NCBI GenBank assembly: GCA_004802705.1
Contig: SGPL01000031.1
Span: 50,375 to 114,374, forward strand
Reading direction: 5' to 3'
Source: Bondarzewia mesenterica
Lineage: Eukaryota > Basidiomycota > Agaricomycetes > Russulales > Bondarzewiaceae
Length of the DNA: 64,000 nucleotides
The notes below the pieces were generated by a model. The model saw only the letters and a list, made by a program, of their open reading frames with translations. It was not told where the DNA came from and made no database searches. The translations under genes and the position numbers were made by a program. Positions within the stretch are counted from its first letter, which is position 1; every line of letters starts with the position of its first letter. Positions 1-11,393 of the stretch are shown here, piece by piece.

Positions 1-90
1 TACAGTATCATATAAGAGCCTGTGTCGGAGGCGCTGTACAAACTATCACCAGAACTGACGTCGTTTTGCCCTTCACGGGTGCTGCTTCGA

Positions 91-1249
91 TCACTGGTGC
101 TCGACAACCACCTTCAACGCCTTGTTCTCTGCAGCGGCGCTGAATGCCTGATATGCCTTGGCCATGTCGGCGAACTTGAAGGTGTGGGTGGTGAGAGCCT
201 GGGCGTCCAGTCTCCCTGATACGAGGAGTTGGATGAGCGTGGGCGCAGTGATCGTGTCGACCAGGCGGGTGGTGATGGCTGAGCGAAGATCATCAGTATC
301 ATCGACTTTGAAAAATCGGCAGAGACAGCTTACAGATGTTACGATCCCACAAATTCTCCATATGCAGATCCACTTTGGTTCCGTGCACGCCGATGTTCGC
401 AATCGTCCCTCCCGGCGCTATGAGCTCCTGGCAGAGTTCGAACGTCTTGGGCATGCCAACAGCTTCTATCGCAGTGTCCACGCCCCGCCCCCCTGTGATT
501 TCCATCACCTGCTTCACCGCGTCGGGGCCAGACTGGACAGTATGCGTCGCACCAAAGCGCTTGGATACCTCGAGACGGTTGGGATCAAGGTCGATCGCGA
601 TGACTTTTGAGGGTGAGTAAAGCCCCGCGGAGAGCATGGCGGAGAGGCCGATGGGACCAGAGCCGACGACGGCGACGGTGCTGCCAGGGCGGACTTTGCC
701 GTTGAGCACACCGCACTCGTACCCGGTCGGGAGGATGTCGCTGATCATGAGCAGCGCGCGCTCGTCGATGGGGGGGCGTGGTCACGGGCACGCGATGTAA
801 ACTCGCGTCGGCGTGCGGGATACGCACAAAGTCTGCCTGTGTGCCGTCGATGGTGTTGCCGAGGATCCAACCGCCCGACGTGCAGTGACTCGGCATGCCG
901 CGTCTGCAGTACTCGCAAGTCGCGCAGGACGTGACGCAGGAGATGATGACCCGGTCGCCGGGCGTGAAAGCGCGCACGCCAGATCCGACGGACTCTACGA
1001 TGCCGAGGCCTTCATGTCCGAGGATGAGGCCTGGAGCGGCGGTGGCGACGTCACCTTTGAGGATGTGGAGATCCGTACCTGCATAAGAGACGTTTTAGGA
1101 AAGGGCGGCAAAGCAGAGAGGGAAGCGCGCGCACCGCAAATAGTGGACTTGGTGAGCTTAATGACAGCATCTGTAGGTTCCTTGACCTCGGGCTTGGGCC
1201 TGTCTTCGAGGGCATACTTTTGGGGGCCGTTATAAACCAATGCCTTCAT
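91..1249 (-). CDS. Zinc-dependent alcohol dehydrogenase (MDR family), one frameshift
   Basis: A medium-chain alcohol dehydrogenase, expected to oxidise an alcohol or aldehyde adduct with NAD(P) in the cytosol. The product starts MKALVYNG at 1249. It shows a catalytic-zinc cysteine (TICGTD), GHEGLG, the structural-zinc spacing C-x2-C-x2-C-x7-C (SCATCEYCRRGMPSHC) and the nucleotide-binding VGSGPIGLSA. Two introns are read with GT-AG ends: 1079-1134 and 279-333. The reading frame breaks at a run of seven G (770-776): with six, the frame passes cleanly from RVPVTTPP into IDERALLMISDI. This is most simply a sequencing or assembly error, though a real frameshift is possible. The substrate cannot be told from sequence. 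Closest in style to glutathione-independent formaldehyde or threonine dehydrogenase-like ADHs. Confidence 0.85.
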
Positions 1250-2024
1250 TGTCGATAGACTTCTGCGCGCGCCTGTCAACTGCGGGAATGATAGATGTCA
1301 GTATCGTATGAGATATCGGAACATCAGAGGCTATGTAAAGTACGTACGATGGCTCGAGTTGCCTGACTCCTGAGAGCAGATGAAAGTGCAGACGATAGGG
1401 GTGTGAGACCGACTGAGGGTAACCTATGGGCGCTATCGGTGAATTCAGCTGGCTCTGGGAGGGGCCGTGGAAGGAGAGCTCACATTCTAAAAAGATTAGA
1501 GGCCGACTTTTTATAGTATCAACTTCGAGATTAACTGGGTCGTATTCTTAGTCCCCACGGGCCAGGGATACTATTTAAAGGAAACCCGTTCCATCCCCAC
1601 TGTGCGTTCCGGCACTCTCCACAACAAATGCGTCACCGTTCTAGAGTCTTGAAAGTCTCGAGGGGGCTAGTCTCAAACACAGACCTCAGCAATTCTCAGC
1701 AGGGCCTCATTATTCTCACCCACTCGTATCCCGAACTTGAGGAAGCTCGGTGCAGCCTGGCGCTTGGATTGGCTACGGGTGGAGCATCTCCTGTGCCTAT
1801 TCTATAGCTCCTTGTCCACCTGTTTCCTGGATCATGGGAACAAGTTTCGCCCGGCGTTATGGGACGTGTGTCAAAAGATCCGGATGTGAATATTGGACAA
1901 TCAATCGTATTGGCTGATATACTCGAGAACATGTCGCCCCTCTGCGTGTAGATATATCACAGAATTCCCTTGCGAACGAGAAATCGAGTCGGGAGGCTGG
2001 AAAGAAAGGGGAACGCATGATGTT

Positions 2025-2090
2025 GGCTATACTTTGACCTCTGCGAGCCACATGACGATGCCGTCGACTCGAGAGGCTTCGATAGAGCCG
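2025..2090. repeat. Imperfect direct repeat, copy 1
   Basis: This stretch reads ggctatactttgacct at its left edge and ends gaggcttcgatagagccg. The same two edges, with a diverged middle, recur at 2627-2688 about 600 bp away. It looks like an old local duplication. No coding sense is apparent. Confidence 0.6.
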
Positions 2091-2626
2091 TGCGGGGGAA
2101 ACAGGGAGGAGATGGATGATAGGTAGAATCCGGCGATTCTGTACAGTCGGGGCCGCGTGCCCAATAGTATGAGGTGGCGGACGGAGACGGCTGTGTTCGA
2201 ATTCCGAGGAGTCATCAACGCCCCCAATACGTGCCCGCCGCCTTGGGACAGCCGTGCTCACTGCGAAGTCGAGACTTGGTTGACTGGCGTCATTGGACTC
2301 ATGCTGAGAGAAGAGAAGCGCGGGTTCTTTTCATTCAGTAGGAAACTGTGTCACGATGCACCGTGCCGTTGGGTACGCGTGGGACCACGGGTGGCTCAAA
2401 GACAATTGGCTATTCGTCAAAATGGTACAGGAAAGCTGTATATCTGAGCGTGCAGAGTTAGCAAGGTCTCAATAGTGCAGAGACGATTCAAGTTTACCGA
2501 GCGTACATATCACGACCACGAAGGACGGGTAGGCATGTGCCCCTACCGCTTAACAATTGATAGCAATCTCGCGGGAGTTTAAGGACTCAAGAGAGAACAG
2601 CAAAGGGGAGAAGGTACTTCAATGTA

Positions 2627-2688
2627 GGCTACACTTTGACCTCCAAGGACCATTGCACGAAGCGGTCCAGGAGGCTTCGATAGAGCCG
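2627..2688. repeat. Imperfect direct repeat, copy 2
   Basis: Second copy of the repeat at 2025-2090. The outer 16-18 bases match almost exactly while the centre differs and is four bases shorter. Confidence 0.6.
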
Positions 2689-2877
2689 ATGAGCAAGCGA
2701 ACGTGCTGGAAACGTTGGTTCACGTGGATAGCTCAATTTGTAAATGTGAAACAGATGATGGGTATCTTGCGGCTCGAGTACATGTTTGATATGAGTACAG
2801 CGTATGGTAGGTGACTGGTGATCAGTTGATCAGAAACCTGGAGACGAGGGTCAGCGTAGGGTCAGCGAAGAAGTGGG

Positions 2878-3470
2878 CTACGTACAGCAATCGCAGTCAA
2901 ATGGACAAAGCGGAGTATCTGTGATCGAGGGTTCATGGGAAAGGAATGGAAAGAGAAGGGGGGAGCAAATACCTCCGCCTTCGTCCTTTATTCCAAGTTC
3001 GTCTTCCTTGTAGATCGCAAACCCTTCCTCCGTCTTTCGTCCTACCATAAAAGTGATCAGAAAACGTGTTGTCTGGAGTATGAGAGGATGATGACTTACG
3101 AGGCCCGCTTCCACGCGAATCCTTGAATCGCGCCTGATCCTCCTTGTGTTTTTTTGCTTTGATTGGGGGCGCAGTCGCAGCTGCCTTGTCCATCTTTGGA
3201 CGCTTCGCGGTCGGGATCTCTGCGCTGGCAATCTGGGATGAAGGGTCGAAGACGGTCTCGGGTTGGGGGCATTTCGACGACGACGACGCGTCTGACTTTA
3301 TCTCCGCGGGGGCTGGCTCATCCCGCTTTCGTTTCTTTCCCTTTCCCTTTTTCTTGGTCCTTTTAAAAGGGGGGTCAGTGGGAGTGGTAGAGGATGATGC
3401 GATGGGCTGGGCAAGTTTGGATTTGCCCTTTGAAGTGGAAAAAAATTTCGTCTATTTCTGAGATGGGCAT
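2878..3470 (-). CDS. DUF1764 family protein, one frameshift
   Basis: A small lysine-rich protein of the eukaryotic DUF1764 family, whose biochemical role I do not know. Read as three exons: 3100-3470, 3042-3041 junction then 2973-3041, and 2878-2918, with GT-AG introns 3042-3099 and 2919-2972. The family hallmarks are present: the N-terminal SEIDEIF segment, the central TEEGFAIYKEDELGI and the C-terminal DTPLCPFDCDCC. A basic stretch (KRTKKKGKGKKRKRD) suggests nuclear or nucleolar location by inference. The frame breaks near the N terminus at a run of seven A on the plus strand (3439-3445); with six, SEIDEIF continues as STSKGKSKLAQ. The start is the ATG at 3470. Confidence 0.8.
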
Positions 3471-3806
3471 GGGGGGACGAGCGGTGAAAAAAAAAGGAGG
3501 GGTCACGGTCCTGTCACTGTATATGTCACACTGACAGGGGAAGTCACGAGATCATGGCGGGTTCAACAGAGCGATGGGATGAATATTTCGAATGGAGAAA
3601 TACCGAAAAAATGCACGACGGATGACCGTCGTCGGTGTTGGAGTGGTTGTAGAAAATATCGAGCGAGAGTGAGCAACTCGACAAGAGTTGCCTGATTTGA
3701 AGGGGTTGAGAAATGCCGAGCCACCCGGGTGTTGTAAGCGAACGACAAGCAGCGAGGACGGAGAACGGCAGTCGAATAGGGCCCGCAAGGAGGATATTAT
3801 TATTTC

Positions 3807-6800
3807 ATGTCGCTACAGTAAGTCGCCCGTCTCTGTCCCTCTCTTTCCTCCTCTCCTTATCCTTCTCCTTCACCAGCCCTCAGCAGCAGCAAAATGCCCG
3901 TTCCCTTCAGCAACAGCAGTCATCAACCCCCTTCTCCCTCGCTCCCCCCCAGTCCCCCACATCGGCTTTGACGGGCAATCCGGACCCGTCGTCGTTCTTT
4001 AACTTGGATGCCTCCGCGGCGGCCAAGCAGATGGCTGCGTTGAATGCAGCAGGACTCGCCAGAATGGCGCAAATCAGCCGGGCGCCAACTTCTACCTCCG
4101 TTAGCTCTGGCGGAACTTCGGGTGCACTGCTCGGCGGAATGTCCATCCACCATCAGCAGCAGCAACAACAACAGTCCCCTCCTTCGGCTGCTCCTGGTCA
4201 CGATCCCCTACTCGCTTTCCCACAAACGAACCGCCACTCTTTTCAGGCACAACAGGCCCTCTCCAATTCCATACCCCATCATCAGGTCCATGTCAATTCC
4301 CCTTCCCATTTCAACCCCCAGTCCTCAGACCAGCTCATGTCAATGTCAAATCAAGTCCCCCGTCCCCAACAAGCAATCCATCTTCAGGCCTATAGGCAGA
4401 AGCAGCGTCAGTTCCTCTCCAGTCTCGCCGCCTTGCATGCCTCCCGTAACACACCCCTCCCTCCGACGCTCACCGGAGTCCCCACACCGACGTTCGACCC
4501 TCAGAACAATCACTGGAGCCAGATCGAGCCGTCGGCCACCGAATTAGGCTGTATCCGGCTGGCCGGCAAGGATGTCGATCTCTTCAAACTTTGGACTACC
4601 GTCTACCCCGCTGGCGGAGGGGTCAAAGTGAGTCCACGATTATCTCTCCTCCTATGTCTCTTACCAATACCATCCCATCAGCTCACCCGACAAGGTCTCT
4701 GGAGCTCTGTTCTCCCCCATCTAGACCTTCCGGAGTTCATCCCTCAAGCGAACGCCCCGCAGTCCGTCGCTGATATCTTGGCCCAAATATACATGGCGAT
4801 CATGTTTCCGTTCGAGGAAGTGTATCGCAGGGGCACGCGGGATCGCGAGCAGCAACAGCGCGCCATTTTGGCAGCGAACGCTCAAGGTGGTCTCAACCCC
4901 CAACATCCTGCCTTTGCGGGGATGCAACAACAGCGCGTGAACTCGCAGGCCATGATGGCGGCCGCTATGTCTCATGGTGGCGGTATTGGTAGTGCACAGT
5001 TGGGTCAAGTGGGTCAGGGCATGCAAGCATCGCCCCAGTCGATTAGACAGTCATCCGGCCCTAGCATGAATTTGACGCCTCAGCAAACATTGGGTTCATT
5101 GCCATCTGTCGATTCTATTCCGGGCGTTGCTACTGGCTTGTCGCAGCAATTCACAGGCTCCGCAACGGGTGCAACATTTCCGATGGGTCCGCAGAGCCAA
5201 GTGCTAGACGGTAACATTCCATTCGACACGGACTTCGAGAACAGGAAGCGGAAGGTGGAAGCGGAAGAGGACTCGAAAAGAACACGTCAGAAAACTAGTG
5301 AGTTGTTCAACCACGTCATTTCATATTTCCTTTGTCCTTATCTAGATCGGGGGATCCTTTCTCAGCGGAGCCACCAGATTCCATTACGGTAAGCCTTGAC
5401 TTTTTTAATGCGTTGCATGCGTTTGTTGCAGAAGAAGCTCATGCGTTCGCCGTCCATATCTGTCAGTCAACTCTCGACCGGAGTTCGATTCCGCCGAGTT
5501 CAGGCGCCGCGGGGGGACTGCAAGCGCCCGCAACGATGCAGACTCAACGATCACCCTCCGCCGCGGGAGGCCAGCCGCAGCGGCGCAAGATCGAGTACGT
5601 GCCGTTGTCGCGCGAGGTTAACACGTCGGGGGGTAGAGACGTTCGCACGATTGCAGAGGAGCAGGCACGCACGAAAGTGAGGCAGCCACTGAGGGACGTC
5701 GGCGATTGGGGGAACATCGACATCGATGCGCTCACGATGAGCGTGCGGTCTAGGATTGCTACGGAGTTGAGTTATGCCCTCACGACGTTCACTCTACTCT
5801 CGATCATGCGTGGGCAAACCGGTTCGGGCTTTCCTATCGCGAACTGCCCAGAGCTGATGGACGAAGTCTTGGATCTGGTCGTGGAAGTTGGGCTCGACGG
5901 AGAGGAAGAGGGGGGCGAAGTTGTCGACGAGGAGGAAAAGATCACGACGCATGTGGAGCTGGTGAGCAGGGTGGAAGAGGAAGGCAATCGACCGTTTGCT
6001 GCCTTGGAACAAAAGCAGGGTAAGAAACCGATTCAGTTGGGTCATAAGCAGCGGCCAGGGGCTATCATTCTGACGGTCACGAACATCATCCGAAATCTAT
6101 CGATCGTGCCGGATAATCACGAATTCTTGGCAAAGCAGGAAAGGCTGCTGCCCATCGTCCTGCGATTGTGTGGTGTACGTCGGCTGAAAAATGGGGAGCT
6201 GCAGGCAGTCTCTCCAGCACTTTCGCTAGGCGATTTGGTCTCTGTGCGTAGGGATACCCTGTACACTCTTGTCAACCTCGCTCCCCTTACCAGCCTCGCT
6301 CCCTCCCTATCCGCGACTCCATCCCAAACATCTATGCGTCTGGCGAAGCGGACTTTCTCCCTCGTTTCGTCTTATCTCGTCGACCCTTCAGACACGGTCT
6401 CGCCATTGGCTCTACTCATGCAGTCGGGCCTGCCTCTGAACAACAATCCTGGCATCAAACCTCCGCCACTCATTGACGCAGCGCTTGAGGTTTTCACTCG
6501 CCTGGGCCAGCCCGATGCGAATCGACGCGTGATCTCGAAAGCTGTTCCGTTGGCGTGGCAGCGTCGACTCTTCGAAGCCTTGGTCCACCGCCTGCCCATC
6601 GCAGACAGCGACTTCCAGGTCGTAGCGCGGGATACATGGCTGAGCTACATAGACAAGGTCATCATGGGGATCTACGCGCTCGCGTTCCTCGCGTCACCGG
6701 AGCTGAAGCGGCAGCTCAAGAAGGACCGCAACCTCGGCTTCGCGCGCGTGATGCTCCGCCTGGTGAAGAAGTTTATCGTCGCCGTTCCCGATTCGCTCAG

Positions 6801-7069
6801 ACCATACTGGCGCATGTCAGCCCATCGCGCGACGGAGGCGATGAAGGTGCTGGACGACGGTGAGGACGCGTTTGATACGACGCAGAGCACCGGGGGGGCC
6901 GGTGCTTTCGTTCGGTGTTGGGTACGGGGAGGTCGGGGAAGATCGCGTAGAGACGGGGATGGGAATGCTGGGTGGTTTCCAGGAGGACGTGCTGTTTGAT
7001 GTTATGATGGTGAAGGATATGGAGGTGGATATGTTCAAGGGGTTGGACAGTCTCTCGCGGGTTGGATAG
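3807..7069 (+). CDS. SWI1-like ARID-domain subunit of SWI/SNF, frameshifted near C terminus
   Basis: A subunit of the SWI/SNF nucleosome remodeller acting in the nucleus. The N-terminal half is glutamine-rich. An ARID DNA-binding domain follows (about 4560-4835; KDVDLFKLW ... GLWSSVLPHLDLPEF ... LAQIYMAIMFPFEE). The second half matches the conserved C-terminal region of fungal SWI1 (RRKIEYVPLSREV, then a helical region). The likely start is ATG 3807 (MSLHPQQQQ), giving an 11-nt first coding exon and intron 3818-3876; a second intron is 4628-4681. Around 5299-5443 two intron-like blocks (GTGAGT...CTAG and GTAAGC...GCAG) agree in frame only if the G5 near 5345 is one base too long. The C-terminal frame breaks at a G7 run (6892-6898); with six G it continues as GGPVLSFGVGYGEVGE and ends at 7069. 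Confidence 0.8.
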
Positions 7070-7522
7070 GCGTCCGTGTGTTTTATTTGAAGGAGACGGA
7101 CATGGATGTTGTTGGTTAGGAGTCGTGTATAATTTTTATTTAATCCTCTTCTGTGCTCTCTGTTACTTCATCTTTATTCAGGGTTTCTTTTGGATGTTTT
7201 CGTTGTACTTGCAAGTTGCGATTTATTGGAAGATTTTAACTACGGGGTCAATGCGGGGTGGTGACCTTTGTAGGATGACTAAGTGTCGGTCCAAGATTGG
7301 CAAGTGTGCCCCGGAGCGTCTGCTGTGAAGATTGAAACGTTCCTTCTCACCAACTTGCATCGCCATTCTTCATCCCAATCACCATTCCGACACAGCATTT
7401 TTCCCGTACTGACTTGTAATTTTCTAACGCCCGCTTACATTCAAATCAGGAGCAGCCAAAGCGCCCGAGCCGGCTATATCTGCTTCCTTCGTTAATCATT
7501 CGCCTTCATCATCTCATGCGCA
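7070..7522. other. Intergenic, SWI1 3' end and arrestin-gene promoter
   Basis: About 450 bp between two plus-strand genes. The first half is T-rich and probably 3' untranslated sequence. I see no gene and no clear core-promoter element. Confidence 0.4.
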
Positions 7523-9630
7523 ATGCCCACTGAACCACCACCACCTCTGTATGAACAAGAATGCCCAGAAGACGAAGCATTAGAAAGCTCCGCGCTCACA
7601 AATGATCCGCAGATACTCATCATACCTGCTACAGACTCGCTGCGCTTCCAGCAAGGCTACCTCGGCGCGCAAGGCGAGCACGCTGCCATTGAAGGCGAGC
7701 TGCAAGTTAAGGGTGCACAGGGCAATCGGTGGCGAAAATTGTCCGTCGACGTCTCCGCATTTTTATAGCATGTGCTTCCGCCCGCTGAAACCGAGCCTTA
7801 TTTCTTCTTCCATCATTTAAGGACGATGGACCTCTGTACCACCGAGACCGCTTATGCGCGCTCCATCGAACTGGGCCACGCCCGCATCGTGCTGTATGAT
7901 TCACAGAACGAGCGTGATGACGGCGCGCCGCTGCCGAGCTCGTTCCCCTTCGCAATCCCATTAACACCGGATATGCCCCAGTGTATACACACTCCACAGT
8001 CCGCGCTCGCTCATGTGCTCACTGCGACCTTGCATCCCACCGACGAGGCGTCGCCACCGCTTACCAAGGCGCTCACGGTTCACACGCGCAGGTTCATATC
8101 GCATACGCATACCCTCGGCATTCATCCGATTAAGCGCAGCATCGACGTGCCTACGCGGGTGGAGGTAGAGGTTCCACGGACTACGTTTACTGCATTCGAG
8201 CCCGTACCAGTCTACGTCACCGTGCCATCGCCTAGAAGGGAACTCGTCGTTGAAGCCGGATTTCGTTTGCGGAATATCAAGGCTGAGATTTTTAGAACTA
8301 TACGGGTCAGACGCGGTGATGATGACGCAGAGTTCGACATGCCAATGGACAGCGAAAGCGATTCGGACGATGAGCACATTCATGGCGAGGATCCCCTTGG
8401 GATATCTCTACCTCCCCAGGAGAAGGCATCGGAGCCTTCCTCATCCTCGTCGCACGCCGCCCCAAGGGAACCTGCAGCCGTATACAAAACGGTCATTTCT
8501 CGCTCGGGTGCCTTGTGTCGTTTTCACACCTCTCTCCCCGTCCGCCTGCGATTTCTTTTGCACCAATCTTCGCCCACGTCTTCGCCGTCAGACGCCACGA
8601 GACCATTACCGGCTGGCGAATTCGGACCGTTGGACAGCGATACGGAATGCGGATGTATAACGCAATCGACACTCATGCATTCCGTCGCATTCCGCATACG
8701 GATACATGCAACCTTTAGGAACACGTCCACTCACACGGAACGTGTTTCCACGATTTCCATTCCCATCAATTTTCTGCCTCCGCCCGCCCCTCTGCCCGAG
8801 GTGGAAGAGTGGATGGAGACTGCTTACCACAAGAAGCACGATCGCCCGCCTGCCCGCACCGTCAGAGGNGACGACCCGGAAGCCGCCCCGCACTACGACG
8901 AAGGCGAGGCAGGTCCGAGCTACGTTGCGAACGGCGAGCCTCCTCCATTCGAAGAGCGCGATGCCCCGCCCTCTTTTGCAGAAGCCTCGACGTCATCCCG
9001 TCTGCCGACCTTCCTCGAATCGGAACAGGAGATATACGTCCCCTCAAGCGAAGACGGAAGCATGGAACCACTGCCCGCGCACCCACAACACGTCATCGAA
9101 GGCGAAGGCGTACTCTTCGGCTTCCCTGCATCTGCCCAGTCGACGGCACTCGGAGGAGGTTGACCGTACAGGCGCCGCGACGCCTCCGCCGACGCTCGAG
9201 ATGGCTACACATGACCCCGACGTGACCGAGCTCGCGGACCTCAACCTCGACGCGCCCGAGCGCGCCATGCAGGCCCTCGGGCAGGCGCTCGGGATTGCAC
9301 TTGAGCACCATGAGGAGACCGCCGCAGGAGAGCTCCCGCCACCCCCCACCGCCCCCAATGGATGACCCTTCCGATCCGCCGCCCTCGATCCACTCAGAGT
9401 ATCGATCACGGGAAGGCGTGCCGCATCAAATGCCCGGTGCACCTTCAACCTCGCCTCCCCCCCATCCACCATCACCCGCGCATGCACCAGATCAGGGCCA
9501 TCCGTCCACCCATGCACATGCGCCACCACCGTACCTTATCCCAGAAGGGGAGGGTGAGCATGAGCATGTGACGAGGCCACCGCCCTATGTCGACGTGATG
9601 CCACCAGCAGCACATGAGCGCCAAGTGTGA
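7523..9630 (+). CDS. Arrestin-like (alpha-arrestin) protein with frame interruptions
   Basis: An arrestin-fold adaptor; fungal members recruit ubiquitin ligase to membrane transporters. The N-terminal arrestin half includes RFQQGYLGAQGEH and RWRKLSVDV; the C-terminal half includes RTTFTAFEPVPVYV and HSVAFRIRIHATFRN. A proline-rich tail follows with PPPY-type motifs (APPPYLIPEG, RPPPYVDV) that fit WW-domain ligase binding. Three things break the frame: an in-frame TAG at 7766-7768 directly after the conserved WRKLSVDV; a net frame change near 9145-9155; and a C6 run at 9342-9347 that reads through as five. One N lies at 8869. The tail frame ends at 9630. Whether this is a pseudogene or poor sequence is unsettled; the long conserved frames favour a living gene. 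Confidence 0.7.
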
Positions 9631-9961
9631 TCAGTAGATAGTTTGCAACTCGTGATTTGTCTTGGTCGTTGTTTCAGTGTCATCGTATCATCATCATCCG
9701 GGGACTTTGTACGTTGTTGTCCGACTGCTAGCGCATAGCAATACTAGCTCTCTAGAAGTCCGGGGTCATAAAAGCAGATTACAATGTAATGAAAACGATA
9801 GGAGGAGAACCATATATAAAGATCATCGTGAGGAAAGAAAGAGGGCTAAGTGAGGAGGGGGTCTGAACGAAATCGGTATCAAAACCAAAAGGGAGCGCCG
9901 CTCGCACGATGTAATATGTACCAAAGCACAGGCAATGCAGCTAAGAAAACGGTGCAGCAGA
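9631..9961. other. Convergent intergenic region
   Basis: About 330 bp between the arrestin-like stop and the Rab stop, holding the 3' ends of two convergent genes. A short A/G-rich stretch is the only visible feature. Confidence 0.4.
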
Positions 9962-11094
9962 TCAGCAATTGCAAGCATCTTTGCCCTTCGCCTGGCCCCC
10001 TTCGAGGTTGACACCCTCTTGGGCACCACCTGCACGGCCGCCTCCAGCACCTGGTCGACCGGCGGCTCCACGAGAAGCAAGGATGTGCTCGATGGGAATC
10101 TTCTTGGCTACACAATCAAGAATATCGTCAACAAAACTCCCGCGACGAATCACTTCAAGAACAGGCGCAACTCACCGATCTCCGTGAACACCTCGACGAC
10201 ACCCTCGCCCGTCTTCGCGCTCGTCTCGAAAAAGAGCAGCCCGGCCTCCTGAGCATACGCTTGGGCCTCCTCGCGCGATACCTGCCTCAGGCTCTCCACC
10301 TCATCCGCAGCAGAGGTCTCTCCGGGTGTCGCCGTGGCATCATCTGCCTCGTCTTCCGACTCGCCCGCAGCGCCGCTGCCCGATGCGGACGGCGAGGGCT
10401 GCACGAGGTCGAGCTTGTTGCCCGCGAGCGCGATGACGATGTTCGGGTTCGCTTGCCGCTGTAGCTCCTTCACCCATGTCTTGGCCTTCTCGAGACTCGA
10501 AGCCTTAGTCACGTCGTACACGACGACGGCAGCTTGCGCGTTGCGATAATACATAGGCTAGGCATGGTTTTTGATGGGCATACACATACTGATGAGACGG
10601 AGGGACTTACTGCGAGGGAGTGGAAACGTTCTTGGCCTGCGGTGTCCCAGATCTCGTAGCGCAGCACACGGTCCTCAAGACGGCATTTTTGGGTCAGGAA
10701 GGCTGCGCCGATGGTGGGTTCCTTGTTGGCTTGGAACTCATTTGAAACCTAAGCGAACACAGAGAAAGAAAGTGAAATTCCCGCGGTCAGATTCGCAATC
10801 TCACAGAGCCGTATCAAGGACCGACGCACGAAACGGAGGACAACTGATGATTTGCCGACTGCCGCTTCCCCTACATTAGCCAAGCAAGGAAAGTTAGTAA
10901 CAGGAATACGCGGAAGAAATTAGTAGCAGGAATATAAGACGTATGCGACCAATGATGGTGCTGCACTACTTATACCAGCTTCCACAAATCGCTGCTTCGA
11001 AGAGATTGACAAAATTCTGGATGAACTACTGACCGAGCAAGACCAATTTCACCTGCACAGACTTGTCTACTGAGCCAGAAGCTGCGTCAGCCAT
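9962..11094 (-). CDS. Rab5/Ypt5-type small GTPase
   Basis: A Rab GTPase of the early-endosome (Rab5, Vps21/Ypt5) branch, 255 residues. Exons read on the minus strand: 11034-11094, 10830-10870, 10611-10748, 10176-10557, 9962-10107; lengths sum to 256 codons with consistent phases. Motifs: P-loop GEAAVGKSS, switch [17 protein letters not shown]4 NKLDL, G5 ETSAKTG, and a C-terminal CNC for double geranylgeranylation. It should cycle between cytosol and endosomal membrane and drive homotypic fusion. Odd feature: between G4 and the SREEA helix sits an acidic, serine-rich insert of roughly 35-40 residues absent from typical Rab5. Confidence 0.92.
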
Positions 11095-11393
11095 AGATGT
11101 TTATCGACAGTGAAGAAGAAAGGCTGTAGATGTGGCGGGGAGGGGACGATGATGACGGTGGCCAATGAATAATGTCCGGTAGCTGCAGTTTGCACGTTTG
11201 TTTACTAGCTGCACCTAATCGGGCCCGCCCGTGGCACCCACTGCCAGCTCCAACTACGATGTTTTCGACCTAGTCTGTCAAACAAAGATCCCTTGAAGTC
11301 GACAACGTGCTTTTAACACATGGTATACAATAGATACATGCTCAATATACTAATAGGCTAACTCGTGGAATACTGACCTCAGATCTTCGCCAG
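11095..11393. other. Rab5-gene upstream region
   Basis: About 300 bp upstream of the Rab ATG and downstream of the alginate-lyase-like remnant. No coding sense or clear promoter motif recognised. Confidence 0.35.

Larger units (their letters stand above)
1250..2877. other. Intergenic stretch with a diverged direct repeat
   Basis: About 1.6 kb between the ADH start and the DUF1764 stop. Short open frames occur here but none resembles a known protein, and none has convincing splice structure. The only structure I see is an imperfect 62-66 bp direct repeat (2025-2090 and 2627-2688). Confidence 0.5.

Noticed and set aside
1893..2814. Three plus-strand frames of 77-96 codons between ADH and DUF1764
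   Set aside because: No recognisable motifs, no intron logic, and two of them overlap the diverged direct repeat. Random open frames are expected at this length.
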